A stretch of DNA of 48,962 bases from Lutibacter sp. (GTDB taxonomy: Bacteria; Bacteroidota; Bacteroidia; Flavobacteriales; Flavobacteriaceae), in contig JAUVBX010000002.1 of assembly GCA_030590985.1 (NCBI GenBank), positions 1 through 48,962 on the forward strand, read 5' to 3'. The translations under genes were made by a program, and so were the position numbers. Position 1 is the first letter of the stretch; each line of letters opens with the position of its first letter. The notes under the pieces were generated by a model that was given only the letters and a program-made list of their open reading frames with translations, did no database searches and was not told where the DNA came from. Below are positions 1 through 8,129 of this stretch, one piece after another.

Positions 1-57
1 CGGATAGAACAAAAGTTTCCTAAACTTTAGATCCAAGTTCGATTCTTGGCAAGGGTA
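1..57 (+). tRNA. tRNA-Arg (CCU), 3' part, cut by window start
   Basis: The anticodon stem AAAGT/ACTTT (12-16 with 24-28) encloses the loop TTCCTAA, giving anticodon CCT at 19-21, which reads AGG (Arg). The T arm CCAAG-TTCGATT-CTTGG follows, then the acceptor 3' strand CAAGGGT and discriminator A at 57. No CCA is encoded, as is common in Bacteroidota. The acceptor 5' strand and most of the D arm lie outside the window, so the acceptor stem cannot be verified. Confidence 0.85.
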
Positions 58-141
58 CTCTGATTTTGGATTTACGACTGCCTCGATTTACGATTTTAGC
101 TTCTAGGTTGAACTTTGACAAAGTTAGTTGTTGCTTTTTTG

Positions 142-149
142 TAACTTTG
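142..149 (+). promoter_or_regulatory. -7 promoter box TAACTTTG for the T9SS protein gene
   Basis: This is a perfect match to the Bacteroidota -7 consensus TAnnTTTG, 29 nt before the ATG at 179. A TTG at 116-118 lies 23 nt upstream, within the loose -33 spacing known for flavobacteria. It matches boxes found upstream of many other genes here. Confidence 0.55.
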
Positions 150-178
150 TGTTAAATAGCAATTTAAAGTTATGAGTT

Positions 179-1342
179 ATGAAAAAAATCACTTTATTTA
201 TTAGTGCAATTCTCTTTACAATTTTTATTAATGGGCAGTGTAATGAGCCAACTAATGTTCATATCAATAATGATTTTGATAGCATAGGCATAATTTGGGA
301 TGCCAATGGAGCAAGTTATTGGGATATTGAATATGGCGAGGCAGGTTTTACACCAACCGGAACTCCTACAGAAGAGGATTTATCATATCCCAAATTTGAT
401 TTAATGTACAATCCTATTGAAACAGGAATTTATGTAGATTTCTATGTGCGAGCGGACTGCGGTGGTACAACTAGTGATTGGGTGGGCCCTTTTACTTTCT
501 ACAACCATTGTTTTGACAGAGTTTGGTCTGAATTTCTTGTCGAAGAAGATTTTGAAGGAGAATTTATTCCTGAGTGTTGGACTGAAACAAGTCAAGGAGC
601 ACCAGATACTGGTGTAGGATTGTTTGGAAATAGTGCTTGGCTGCAAAGTGATTTTGCAAACGACTCATCAAATAGTTTGGGTGCAAAAGTAAATATCAGT
701 GGAACTGATGTAAATGAATGGTTAGTATTACCACCAATGCGTGGACTTATGGGTTGTAGGGATGATTGGCATCTTATAATAAATATTAGCATTGCATTGA
801 CCGAAGCTAACTCGATTAATCCAGCAAATTTAGGTTCTGATGATGTGATTAAACTTGTTATATCTCCTGATTTAGGGGAAACATGGTTTGTTATCCATAT
901 GTGGGATACCAATACAACTATCTCAAATACAGGTGAATATTTTGATGTTTTCTACGAGAATTACACACATGGCTTTGACTTGTTTGAAGGGATATTTTTA
1001 GTAGCTTTCTGGGTAAATAGTGGTACTGTTGATGATTCAGAAAATATAGATTTTTTTATTGATAATTTATTTGCTGAGCCACCATTTTCAGGATCTATTA
1101 CTGATTTAAAATCAAAAGGTTTTACTTATTACCCCAATCCATCAAAAAACATACTTTACTTGACAGCCAAAGAAACAATTAACAAAGTAACAATTTACAA
1201 TAGTTTAGGTCAAGAAGTACAACAAAACACAATTAATTCATTAAGTGATCAACTTGATATTTCAGATTTACCCAATGGAGTTTATTATATGCGGGTAAGT
1301 ATAGGACATACGATAGGAGTTGTTTCTGTATTGAAAGATTGA
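179..1342 (+). CDS. Secreted protein with fibronectin III-like, anchor-J/MAM-like and T9SS sorting domains
   Basis: This protein should be exported by Sec and then through the outer membrane by the type IX secretion system. A signal peptide (about 1-20, MKKITLFISAILF) is followed by a fibronectin type III-like segment (about 22-108). Next comes a beta-rich jelly-roll segment (about 115-310) that starts with EDFEGEFIPECW, typical of the cleaved-adhesin/choice-of-anchor J group. The last 75 residues are a type A T9SS sorting domain (YYPNPSKNILYL, then IYNSLGQEV and LPNGVYYMRV). There is no catalytic motif, so an adhesin or surface-binding role is the best inference. The ATG at 179 is chosen because it opens the signal peptide; an ATG at 172 is out of frame. 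The gene is monocistronic, with its own -7 box, and ends in a palindromic element facing a convergent gene. Confidence 0.85.
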   Translation: MKKITLFISAILFTIFINGQCNEPTNVHINNDFDSIGIIWDANGASYWDIEYGEAGFTPTGTPTEEDLSYPKFDLMYNPIETGIYVDFYVRADCGGTTSDWVGPFTFYNHCFDRVWSEFLVEEDFEGEFIPECWTETSQGAPDTGVGLFGNSAWLQSDFANDSSNSLGAKVNISGTDVNEWLVLPPMRGLMGCRDDWHLIINISIALTEANSINPANLGSDDVIKLVISPDLGETWFVIHMWDTNTTISNTGEYFDVFYENYTHGFDLFEGIFLVAFWVNSGTVDDSENIDFFIDNLFAEPPFSGSITDLKSKGFTYYPNPSKNILYLTAKETINKVTIYNSLGQEVQQNTINSLSDQLDISDLPNGVYYMRVSIGHTIGVVSVLKD

Positions 1343-1357
1343 TAGAATAAGGATGGG

Positions 1358-1467
1358 TGAAAAGTAAATTTATATCAATTCGAGCGCAGTCGAGAGTTCT
1401 TTATTATTAAGTATAGCATGTTATATTTCTCGACTGCGCTCGAAAAGACTGTTTTAAAGACTTTTCA
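1358..1467. repeat. Interspersed palindromic element, copy 1 (CGAGCGCAGTCGAGA family)
   Basis: A perfect 15-bp inverted repeat, CGAGCGCAGTCGAGA (1381-1395) with TCTCGACTGCGCTCG (1428-1442), has a 32-nt AT-rich loop. It is embedded in conserved flanks: TGAAAAGTAAA at 1358-1368 and ACTTTTCA at 1460-1467. A second copy with the same arms and flanks lies at 20060-20192. It fills the gap between two convergent genes and could act as a bidirectional terminator or mRNA 3'-end stabiliser. Confidence 0.9.
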
Positions 1468-1501
1468 GCGAACTTTAGTTTTTTGAATTCGTCTTACAAA
1501 T

Positions 1502-2182
1502 TTAAAACTTTAAAGAATCTCCAATCGGAAGTAGATTGAGCTCTTTACGTTTTTTAGCAAACTTAGTAATGGCTTTTATTTTGTCAATTTCTATATAGCC
1601 AAAAGTGTCGTAGTGATAGCCTAGTATTTTTTTACATTCTAGAAAATCACTTGCTTTTATGGCGCTTTTAATACCCATAGTAAAGTTGTCTCCAATTGGT
1701 AAAACGGCTAAATCGAGTTCCCCAATTAATCTAGGGATTAATCGCATATCATAGGTCAAGGAAGTATCACCGGCGATATATACTTTATGATGTTTTGTTT
1801 CTAATACAAAACCCGCAGCATTTCCGCCGTAGCTACCATCAGGGAATGAACTAGAATGTAAGGCATTGACCATGTGTATTTTTCCAAAATCAAATTGCCA
1901 TGAGCCACCGATATTCATTGGGTGTCCTTCAATGCCTTTACTTTCAAAATAGGTTACTATTTCAAAATTTGATATTACTTTGGCTCCTGTACGTTTCGCA
2001 ATAGTTTCTACATCTAGAATATGATCTTCATGGGCATGTGTAATTAGTATATAATCAGCTTCTAATTTATTAATATCAATTTTTTTTGCTAAATCATTAC
2101 CTGTAATAAAAGGATCTACAAGAATTACTTGTCCATGTGCTTCAATGCTTAGTGATGCGTGTCCGAGATAGGTTATTTTCAT
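1502..2182 (-). CDS. UPF0173-type metal-dependent hydrolase (metallo-beta-lactamase fold)
   Basis: This is a short metallo-beta-lactamase-fold protein of the UPF0173 (YtkL-like) group, 226 aa, the usual length. The di-metal motif HAHEDH is at residues 49-54. The N-terminal strand LGHASLSIEA and VDPFITGN (about 23-30) and the later AGDTSLTYDM and GYHYDTFGYI segments supply the remaining metal-ligand regions. There is no signal peptide, so it is cytoplasmic. The physiological substrate of the family is unknown. It is the last gene of a minus-strand operon behind menA, separated by 74 bp rich in AAAGTT heptad repeats. The position after menA does not by itself show a role in quinone synthesis. 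Confidence 0.9.
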   Translation of the reverse strand: MKITYLGHASLSIEAHGQVILVDPFITGNDLAKKIDINKLEADYILITHAHEDHILDVETIAKRTGAKVISNFEIVTYFESKGIEGHPMNIGGSWQFDFGKIHMVNALHSSSFPDGSYGGNAAGFVLETKHHKVYIAGDTSLTYDMRLIPRLIGELDLAVLPIGDNFTMGIKSAIKASDFLECKKILGYHYDTFGYIEIDKIKAITKFAKKRKELNLLPIGDSLKF

Positions 2183-2185
2183 AAT

Positions 2186-2231
2186 AGAGTTTAGAGTTTT
2201 TAAAGTTTAAAGTTTTTAAAGTTGAAAGTTT
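2186..2231. repeat. AAAGTT heptad-like tandem repeat
   Basis: The menA-UPF0173 gap consists of degenerate repeats of AAAGTTT/AAAGTTG (agtttttaaagtttaaag and similar). Related tracts occur at 3962-4006, 13131-13148 and 48640-48692, all in intergenic DNA. Confidence 0.6.
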
Positions 2232-2256
2232 CTTAATTCATAGTTGATTTTCAAAT

Positions 2257-3159
2257 TTACAAAATTTGTCCTAATCCAAAAAGCATAGCAAATAAAAATG
2301 TACTCAAAGCTAAATTTTTTAATTCTGGGTCTAAAGTTTTCGAATCTTTATTTTTAAGAACACGAATTAATTGTTTGGTAATTGGAATATATGCAATGAC
2401 AAATAAGAATTGCCAAGGTGAATGATAGTGATAATTTACATAAAACAAGGCAAAAATAAATGAGAATCCTATTAAGTAATAATAGTATTTTTTTGATTTT
2501 ACTTCACCCAATTTTACTGCCATTGTATTTTTTTCTGTAATAATATCTGATTCTCTATCGCGCATATTGTTAAGATGTAAAACACCAATACTTAATAATC
2601 CGATTGAGAAACTCGGAAGAAAGATGGTCCAATCTAGTTGTTTGGTAAATAAAAAATAGCTACCAACTACACTTAAAAAACCAAAGAAAAGTAACACAAA
2701 CAAATCTCCTAAACCGCTATAACCATAGGCATTTTTCCCCATGGTGTATTTAATTGCGGCAGCAATACTAGCAATTCCTAAAATAAAAAAAAGAAAGGTA
2801 TATAAAGGGTTCTCTAATCCAAAAGACACAAAAATAAGACAAAGCGCTATTGCTAACGTAAGTATTGTGGTAAGGATAATTGTATTTTTTAATTGTTTTT
2901 GTGTTATAGCTCCACTTTGCAGAGCTCTTTGTGGACCAACTCTGTCATCACTATCGGTTCCTTTTATTCCATCACCATAATCATTTGCGAAGTTAGAAAG
3001 TATCTGGAAACCTACAGTTGTTAGCAATGCTAAAACTACTATTTTCCAATTTGAAAACCCATCAGCATAAGCTAAAAAACTACCTACGATTATTCCAGAT
3101 ACTGATAAAGGAAGTGTTCGTAGACGAGCAGCTTGGACATAGGTTTTAAATTGCGGCAT
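2257..3159 (-). CDS. menA: 1,4-dihydroxy-2-naphthoate polyprenyltransferase (MenA)
   Basis: MenA attaches the polyprenyl tail to 1,4-dihydroxy-2-naphthoate in menaquinone synthesis at the cytoplasmic membrane. The protein (300 aa, normal length) has about nine hydrophobic segments and the UbiA-superfamily aspartate motif SNFANDYGDGIKGTDSDD at about 55-72. A second acidic motif, NNMRDRESD, is at about 197-205; together they bind the Mg2+-diphosphate of the prenyl donor. It lies 22 bp downstream of the Fe-S protein gene at 3182 in the same operon. This puts quinone synthesis next to what look like quinone-linked electron carriers. MenA is preferred over other UbiA-family members from the N-terminal pattern AARLRTLPLSVSG. 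Confidence 0.93.
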   Translation of the reverse strand: MPQFKTYVQAARLRTLPLSVSGIIVGSFLAYADGFSNWKIVVLALLTTVGFQILSNFANDYGDGIKGTDSDDRVGPQRALQSGAITQKQLKNTIILTTILTLAIALCLIFVSFGLENPLYTFLFFILGIASIAAAIKYTMGKNAYGYSGLGDLFVLLFFGFLSVVGSYFLFTKQLDWTIFLPSFSIGLLSIGVLHLNNMRDRESDIITEKNTMAVKLGEVKSKKYYYYLIGFSFIFALFYVNYHYHSPWQFLFVIAYIPITKQLIRVLKNKDSKTLDPELKNLALSTFLFAMLFGLGQIL

Positions 3160-3181
3160 GGGCAGTCAATGTTTTTGTCAT

Positions 3182-3955
3182 TTATAAATCTTGGGCAATC
3201 AGTTCTGCGATGTCTAATACTTCAATTTCGGCTTCTTTGTCTTGTATTTTAACTCCATCAGTAAGCATCGTATTACAAAATTCACAAGCTGTAGCAATAA
3301 TTTGAGGTTTAACCTCAACCATTTCATCAGTACGTTTTTCAAAAATTTCTCTATCTCCTTTTTCGGCATCCTTAAACATTTGAGCGCCGCCTGCACCGCA
3401 ACAAGTAGCCAAACTTCTATTATTTTTGGCTTCAATTAATTCGGCATTCAATTGTTTTAATAAAATTCTAGGAGTCTCATATTCGTTATTAGCTCTACCT
3501 AGATAACAAGGATCATGGAAGGAAATTCGTTTTCCTTTAAAGTTTCCTCCTTTTATTTTAAGTTTTCCTTCTTGAATTAATTCATTTATAAATTGCGTGT
3601 GATGTAGCACTTCATAATCACCTCCTAATTGTGGATATTCATTTTTTATCGTATTAAAAGCATGTGGGCTAGCCGTGACTATCTTTTTGACTTCATACAT
3701 ATTGAATACCTCAATATTCATTAAGGCTTGCATTTGAAAAAGCATTTCGTTTCCTGCTCTTTTGGCAGGATCACCAGAACAAGTTTCTTCTTCTCCCAAA
3801 ATAGCAAAATTTATATTTGCTTTGTTTAAAATCTTTACAAAAGCCTTTGTAATTTTTATAGCTCTATCATCATAACTTCCAGCACATCCTACAAAAAATA
3901 GGATATCAGCTTTTTTACCTTCTGCGGCTAGTTCCGCCATTGTTGGTGCGTTCAT
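3182..3955 (-). CDS. (Fe-S)-binding protein with two cysteine-rich CCG domains
   Basis: A soluble 257-aa protein of the heterodisulfide reductase subunit B/GlpC/LutA type. Two CCG-type cysteine-rich domains are visible. The first has FVGCAGSYDD near residues 21-30 and a following EETCSGDPAKR. The second has HDPCYLGRANNEYETP at about 147-162 and then CCGAGGAQMF near 185-194, with a final ACEFCNTM. Such domains bind an unusual Fe-S cluster and take part in thiol or quinone-linked electron transfer. The next upstream gene (4080-5405) encodes the membrane and dicluster partner, so the two probably form one oxidoreductase. The electron donor is not shown by the sequence. An AAAGTT repeat tract and a palindrome separate the two genes. 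Confidence 0.88.
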   Translation of the reverse strand: MNAPTMAELAAEGKKADILFFVGCAGSYDDRAIKITKAFVKILNKANINFAILGEEETCSGDPAKRAGNEMLFQMQALMNIEVFNMYEVKKIVTASPHAFNTIKNEYPQLGGDYEVLHHTQFINELIQEGKLKIKGGNFKGKRISFHDPCYLGRANNEYETPRILLKQLNAELIEAKNNRSLATCCGAGGAQMFKDAEKGDREIFEKRTDEMVEVKPQIIATACEFCNTMLTDGVKIQDKEAEIEVLDIAELIAQDL

Positions 3956-4030
3956 TTTAATTAGTTAAAAGTTTGTAAAGTTAAAAGTTTAAAAATTTAA
4001 CTTTGAAATTATTATGTAAATTCTATATTT

Positions 4031-4079
4031 TGACTGGCTTAGCTTGACTTATTATAATTAAGCTGAGCTTGACGAAGCC
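4031..4079. repeat. Interspersed palindrome (CTTCGTCAAGCTCAG family) right after a stop codon
   Basis: Read on the minus strand it begins GGCTTCGTCAAGCTCAGCTT directly after the stop codon of the 4080-5405 gene. The outer arms GGCTT (4036-4040) and AAGCC (4075-4079) pair. An inner register GCTTAGCTT (4037-4045) with AAGCTGAGC (4060-4068) is also possible with one mismatch. It may be a terminator, attenuator or 3'-end stabiliser between the two Fe-S genes. Confidence 0.65.
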
Positions 4080-5405
4080 TTACTCATCTCTCCAATTAGC
4101 CCTATCTAGTTGATTATACTGCCAAGGTGCTCCGTTATTTTCAATATTTGTCATCATCATATTGAGTTCAGTTGGTGCAGCAGATTGTTCCATAACTAAA
4201 TAACGACGCATATCAATAATGATAGATAATGGGTCTATTTGTACAGGACATTCTATTACACAAGCGTTGCAACTCGTACAAGCCCAAAGGTCCTCAGGTG
4301 TAATATAATCGTTTAGCAGCTGTTTGCCATCTTCTTTAAATTCACCATTTTTATCAATATTTTTTCCTACTTCCTCTAATCGATCACGAGTTTTCATCAT
4401 GATCGCTCGAGGTGATAATTCTTTACCCGTTTGATTGGCAGGACAAACTGAGGTGCAACGTCCACACTCTGTACAGGTATACGCATTCATCAATTGAACC
4501 CAGTTTAGATCTTGTACATCACTAGCGCCAAATTTATCAGGCATATCTTCTTCATCTCCATCAGCTGGTATTGCAAAAGGATCTGCATTAGGATCCATCA
4601 TCATTTTTACTTCATTAGTTACTGATTCTAAATTATTTAGTTTTCCTACTTCATCTAAATTTGCATAATATGTATTTGGAAAAGCAGATAGGATATGAAG
4701 ATGTTTTGAATAGTATAGATAATTTAGAAATACAAAGATGCCGATAACATGTAACCACCAAGCACCTCTTTCAAGTAGAATAAGTGTATCTACATTTGAT
4801 GAAGAAAAAAGAGGAACGATAAATTGACTTATAGGATAACTTCCAGCTTTAACATAATGTTCAGCTCCCAGATTTTGTAAGTTTATATCTGCTGCATTCA
4901 TAATGAGAAATAAACTCATTAATACCATTTCAAAATATAAAATATTTAAAGCGTCATTTTTAGGCCATCGTGTCATTTCTTTATTCCAAAAACGAGGAAT
5001 ACGAATAATCATACGGCGTGTCCAAAAAATGACTACAGCAATTAAAACTAAAAAGGCTAATATCTCAAATGAGCCAATTAAGAAATTATAGAAATCACCT
5101 GCAAAAGAAAAAATACGATGAGTTCCAAATAATCCATCAATTACGATTTCTAAAAATTCAATATTGATTAGAATAAAGCCTACATAAACAATGAAATGTA
5201 AAATTGCTGGGAAGGGTCGACGTAACATTTTAGTTTGACCCAAAGCAACCCACGCCATATTTTTCCAGCGTTCAGCTTTTCGGTCATTGCGATTAAGCGG
5301 TTTCCCTAGTTTTATATTTCTAAAAATTTTCTTGACATTTTGTATAAAAAATACAGCTCCCGCAATAAGTAATATGGCGAAGAGTACATTTGGAAGATAA
5401 TGCAT
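4080..5405 (-). CDS. Membrane (Fe-S)-binding oxidoreductase with 4Fe-4S dicluster domain
   Basis: This protein has about five N-terminal transmembrane helices (roughly 1-250) resembling a NarI/HdrE-like cytochrome domain. A cytoplasmic dicluster ferredoxin domain follows, with CTECGRCTSVCP at about 311 and CTSCNACVIECP at about 376. It probably passes electrons between the membrane quinone pool and the CCG-domain protein encoded next. The computed ORF starts at a GTG at 5432; the ATG at 5405 (MHYLPNVLFA) is preferred because it opens the first membrane helix and the preceding nine residues add nothing. It is the first gene of the operon ending with menA and UPF0173. Which donor or acceptor it serves cannot be told from sequence. 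Confidence 0.88.
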   Translation of the reverse strand: MHYLPNVLFAILLIAGAVFFIQNVKKIFRNIKLGKPLNRNDRKAERWKNMAWVALGQTKMLRRPFPAILHFIVYVGFILINIEFLEIVIDGLFGTHRIFSFAGDFYNFLIGSFEILAFLVLIAVVIFWTRRMIIRIPRFWNKEMTRWPKNDALNILYFEMVLMSLFLIMNAADINLQNLGAEHYVKAGSYPISQFIVPLFSSSNVDTLILLERGAWWLHVIGIFVFLNYLYYSKHLHILSAFPNTYYANLDEVGKLNNLESVTNEVKMMMDPNADPFAIPADGDEEDMPDKFGASDVQDLNWVQLMNAYTCTECGRCTSVCPANQTGKELSPRAIMMKTRDRLEEVGKNIDKNGEFKEDGKQLLNDYITPEDLWACTSCNACVIECPVQIDPLSIIIDMRRYLVMEQSAAPTELNMMMTNIENNGAPWQYNQLDRANWRDE

Positions 5406-5643
5406 ACTAAAGATAGTTAAGTATAGACACACAAAGGTATAAAATTGAAGTTAGAAATAAGTAATTTGAAGTTAGAATTTATAGATAATTTATAGTTCTG
5501 ATTAATACAGTTGTATTATACAGTCATCACTGATCTTAACTCATAAAAGAGAGATTGTTTTTATTATTTATTAGTGTTTAAAATCTTAGGATTTTTGTGA
5601 TATAAAAGAAGTCTATTTAAAAAATGAAAAAGTTAATTTTGGA

Positions 5644-5651
5644 TAGGTTTG
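5644..5651 (+). promoter_or_regulatory. Possible -7 box TAGGTTTG
   Basis: Matches TAnnTTTG, 40 nt before the ATG at 5692. No clear -33 TTG lies at the expected distance, so this is a tentative call. Confidence 0.35.
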
Positions 5652-5691
5652 TATAAAAGTGTACATTTACGTAGAAAATTTTAAAAAGCTT

Positions 5692-7266
5692 ATGAAAATA
5701 ATTTCCTATTTTCTGATTTTCTTTTTACTAATTTCTTGCGAAGAAAGAAAACAGAATTCAACTATTCAAGCCCCCAACATCGAAATCACAAAAAAAAGTA
5801 GGATTATTCTTATTGATTCTGCTAAAATAGCTGCTATTAAAGATACATTGTTATTGACTTTTTATAATGCAAATAATAACAAAACTTTTTGGGTGGGAGA
5901 TTCTATTCGTAAAAAAATACTTCCTCTTTTAAATAATGTAGCACAAGAAGGATTGTTTCCGAAAAATTTTGATCTTAAAAAGATAAATAGTTTTGAGAAA
6001 AATATCGATAGTTTAAGTGATATCTCTATAGTAGATTATGATATTTTATTAACTCAAAATTTAAGTCGATATATTCAAAAAGTTTCCAAAGGTAGTCTTG
6101 ATCCTAAAAGTCTTTATGACAATTATGATTTGAAAGAAAATGAGATAGATTTTCAAGAATTACTATTAAATTTTCAAAAAAAAGATTCATTTGCTATTTC
6201 TGTAAAATTAGTTAGACCTAAGCATATTGTATATAAACGTCTTAAAGAAGCGCTTAACATACTAAATACCTTTCCGGAAGAAAAATTTACAAGAATTGAA
6301 ATTGAAGATAAAGTAGTTTTAAATGATACAAATCTTGTATTACTACCAGTTAAGAAAAAATTAATTTATTGGAAAGATTTATTGCCTTTGGATAGCTTAA
6401 CAGCAATTTTTGATATTGAAACAGAATTGGCAATTAAAAAGTTTCAAATGAGGCACGGGCTTGCTTCAGATGGTGTAATTGGAAAAGGAACGATTAAGGC
6501 TCTTAATTTCTCAAAGAAAGATAGAAAGGAGCAGATTATTGCTAATATGGAGCGTTGGAGATGGTATCCAAGAAAATTTGAAAAAGAATATCTTATCGTT
6601 AATATTCCTGATTATTCATTAAATGCTATTAAAAACCAAGATACAATTCGAACTTGTAAAACTATTGTAGGTAAGTTTAAAAGACAGACACCTGTTTTAT
6701 CATCTAAGTTAACACATTTGGTGATAAATCCTACCTGGATGATACCACCGACCATTCTAGAGAAAGATATAATACCAGCTGCCCTAAGAGACAGTAGCTA
6801 TTTTCATAAGAAAAGTATTGCCGTGTTTGATACGAATAATGAAGTGGTAAATATTATTGACTGGAAAGTTGAAAATGCAGATAGCTATCGTTATGTTCAA
6901 AGTCCTGGAAGACATAATGCATTGGGATTAATAAAATTTATGTTCCCAAATAAGTATATGATTTATCTTCACGATACGAATAGTAGAAGTTCTTTTGGAA
7001 GAAATATTCGTGCTTTGAGCTCTGGATGCGTTCGTGTACAGAAACCTTTAGAATTGGCAGAATATCTTTTGGATAATCCGAAAAAATGGAGTCTAAAAAA
7101 AATTAATGAGACTCTAAAAAAAGATGAACCAAAAGCTGTATATTTTAAGAAAGACATCTATATTCATATCTTATACTGGACTGCTTGGAGTGAAAAAGGG
7201 TCACTACAATTTAGAGGTGATCTTTACGATTTAGACTCCGAATTATATCAAAAATTAAGTAACTAA
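5692..7266 (+). CDS. L,D-transpeptidase lipoprotein (YcbB/LdtD-like)
   Basis: A 524-aa murein L,D-transpeptidase that would form 3-3 crosslinks or attach proteins to meso-DAP in the periplasm. The N-terminus (MKIISYFLIFFLLISC) is a lipoprotein signal with lipobox LISC, Cys at about residue 15. A long scaffold domain (about 60-210) is followed by a peptidoglycan-binding domain (KFQMRHGLASDGVIGKGT, about 245-265). The YkuD catalytic domain has His427 in YLHDTNSRSSF and the catalytic cysteine in SSGCVRV (C446). The computed start is a GTG at 5659; the ATG at 5692 is chosen because only it gives a clean lipoprotein signal. It converges on a second L,D-transpeptidase gene 13 bp away. Confidence 0.92.
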   Translation: MKIISYFLIFFLLISCEERKQNSTIQAPNIEITKKSRIILIDSAKIAAIKDTLLLTFYNANNNKTFWVGDSIRKKILPLLNNVAQEGLFPKNFDLKKINSFEKNIDSLSDISIVDYDILLTQNLSRYIQKVSKGSLDPKSLYDNYDLKENEIDFQELLLNFQKKDSFAISVKLVRPKHIVYKRLKEALNILNTFPEEKFTRIEIEDKVVLNDTNLVLLPVKKKLIYWKDLLPLDSLTAIFDIETELAIKKFQMRHGLASDGVIGKGTIKALNFSKKDRKEQIIANMERWRWYPRKFEKEYLIVNIPDYSLNAIKNQDTIRTCKTIVGKFKRQTPVLSSKLTHLVINPTWMIPPTILEKDIIPAALRDSSYFHKKSIAVFDTNNEVVNIIDWKVENADSYRYVQSPGRHNALGLIKFMFPNKYMIYLHDTNSRSSFGRNIRALSSGCVRVQKPLELAEYLLDNPKKWSLKKINETLKKDEPKAVYFKKDIYIHILYWTAWSEKGSLQFRGDLYDLDSELYQKLSN

Positions 7267-7279
7267 AAATTGTGTAATT

Positions 7280-7969
7280 TTAATTTTTAGAGGGGTAATA
7301 GATGTATAAACAAGATTTGTCTTTTATTATATCAATAAGTTCTTTTGTATCTCCTTGTGGTAATGAAGGACAGCCAAAACTTCTGCCTAATCTTCCATTT
7401 TGGTTGATAAAGGTTTCTGAAACATAAGAAGCTCCGTGTACAACAATAGCTCTTTTTCTAGCATTGTTATTAATCCCTTTTTCTAAGCCATCTAATCGCA
7501 TAGAATAACCATGTTTTCCATAATAGGTTTCTCCAGTTGCGTAAAATCCTAGGCTACTTTTGTGAGATTCAGGTATGTTAGAAAAATTAGTTGCAAATTC
7601 ATTTCCTGAATTTCTACCATGAGCCACTAAAGATTGAAATATTATTGCATTATTTTTAACATCGATTACCCATAGGCGTTTTTCTGTGGATGATAAACTA
7701 AAATCAATTATGGTTAAAAGTTCCTTTTGAAAAACTCCTTTTTCTTCTAATTGATAATAACCTTGAAGTGCTTTTGTAAAACTTTCTTGACTTGGATGCA
7801 TAAAATTGTTTGCATTCAAATTCTTATAAAATGTTTCAAATTTTGTATTTGGTAATATCTCAGAAGTTATTACTTCAATATTTGAAGTCATTGGTATCTT
7901 TGGGTCTGAGGGGTTTGTTTTAAAAGAAAACAAAACAAACAATAAAAGGGGGAGTACTCTATAAATCAT
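7280..7969 (-). CDS. Murein L,D-transpeptidase catalytic domain family protein (YkuD_2)
   Basis: A 229-aa exported protein with an N-terminal hydrophobic signal (MIYRVLPLLLFVLFSF). Its core matches the YkuD_2 family: GNEFATNFSN, then YSMRLDGLEKG, the histidine in AIVVHGASYV (H178) and the cysteine in SFGCPSLP (C200). These form the expected His/Cys pair of an L,D-transpeptidase-like enzyme acting on peptidoglycan in the periplasm. Biochemical data for this subfamily are sparse, so crosslinking, cleavage or protein attachment are all possible. It is convergent with the larger L,D-transpeptidase gene and lies between the MCE/amidase operon and the Fe-S operon. Confidence 0.85.
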   Translation of the reverse strand: MIYRVLPLLLFVLFSFKTNPSDPKIPMTSNIEVITSEILPNTKFETFYKNLNANNFMHPSQESFTKALQGYYQLEEKGVFQKELLTIIDFSLSSTEKRLWVIDVKNNAIIFQSLVAHGRNSGNEFATNFSNIPESHKSSLGFYATGETYYGKHGYSMRLDGLEKGINNNARKRAIVVHGASYVSETFINQNGRLGRSFGCPSLPQGDTKELIDIIKDKSCLYIYYPSKN

Positions 7970-8129
7970 TGTAAATCATTAAGTTTAATTGTAAACTTAA
8001 GTTGGCGAATTTAGTATTTTTTTTTAATTATACAAATAAATACAAAAAAAGTAAGATAAGATAAACTCATTTTGGTACTATTTAGTAACGAGCACCAGTA
8101 GAAATTAGTATTAACAAGTTAATAATTTA

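Noticed and set aside
592-912. 106-aa minus-strand ORF inside the T9SS protein gene
   Set aside because: The plus frame has signal peptide and sorting domain; the antisense ORF is a shadow.
3214-3435. 73-aa minus-strand ORF overlapping the CCG-domain gene
   Set aside because: It is a second frame on the same strand inside a gene with clear CCG motifs, Lys/Leu-rich and without independent support.
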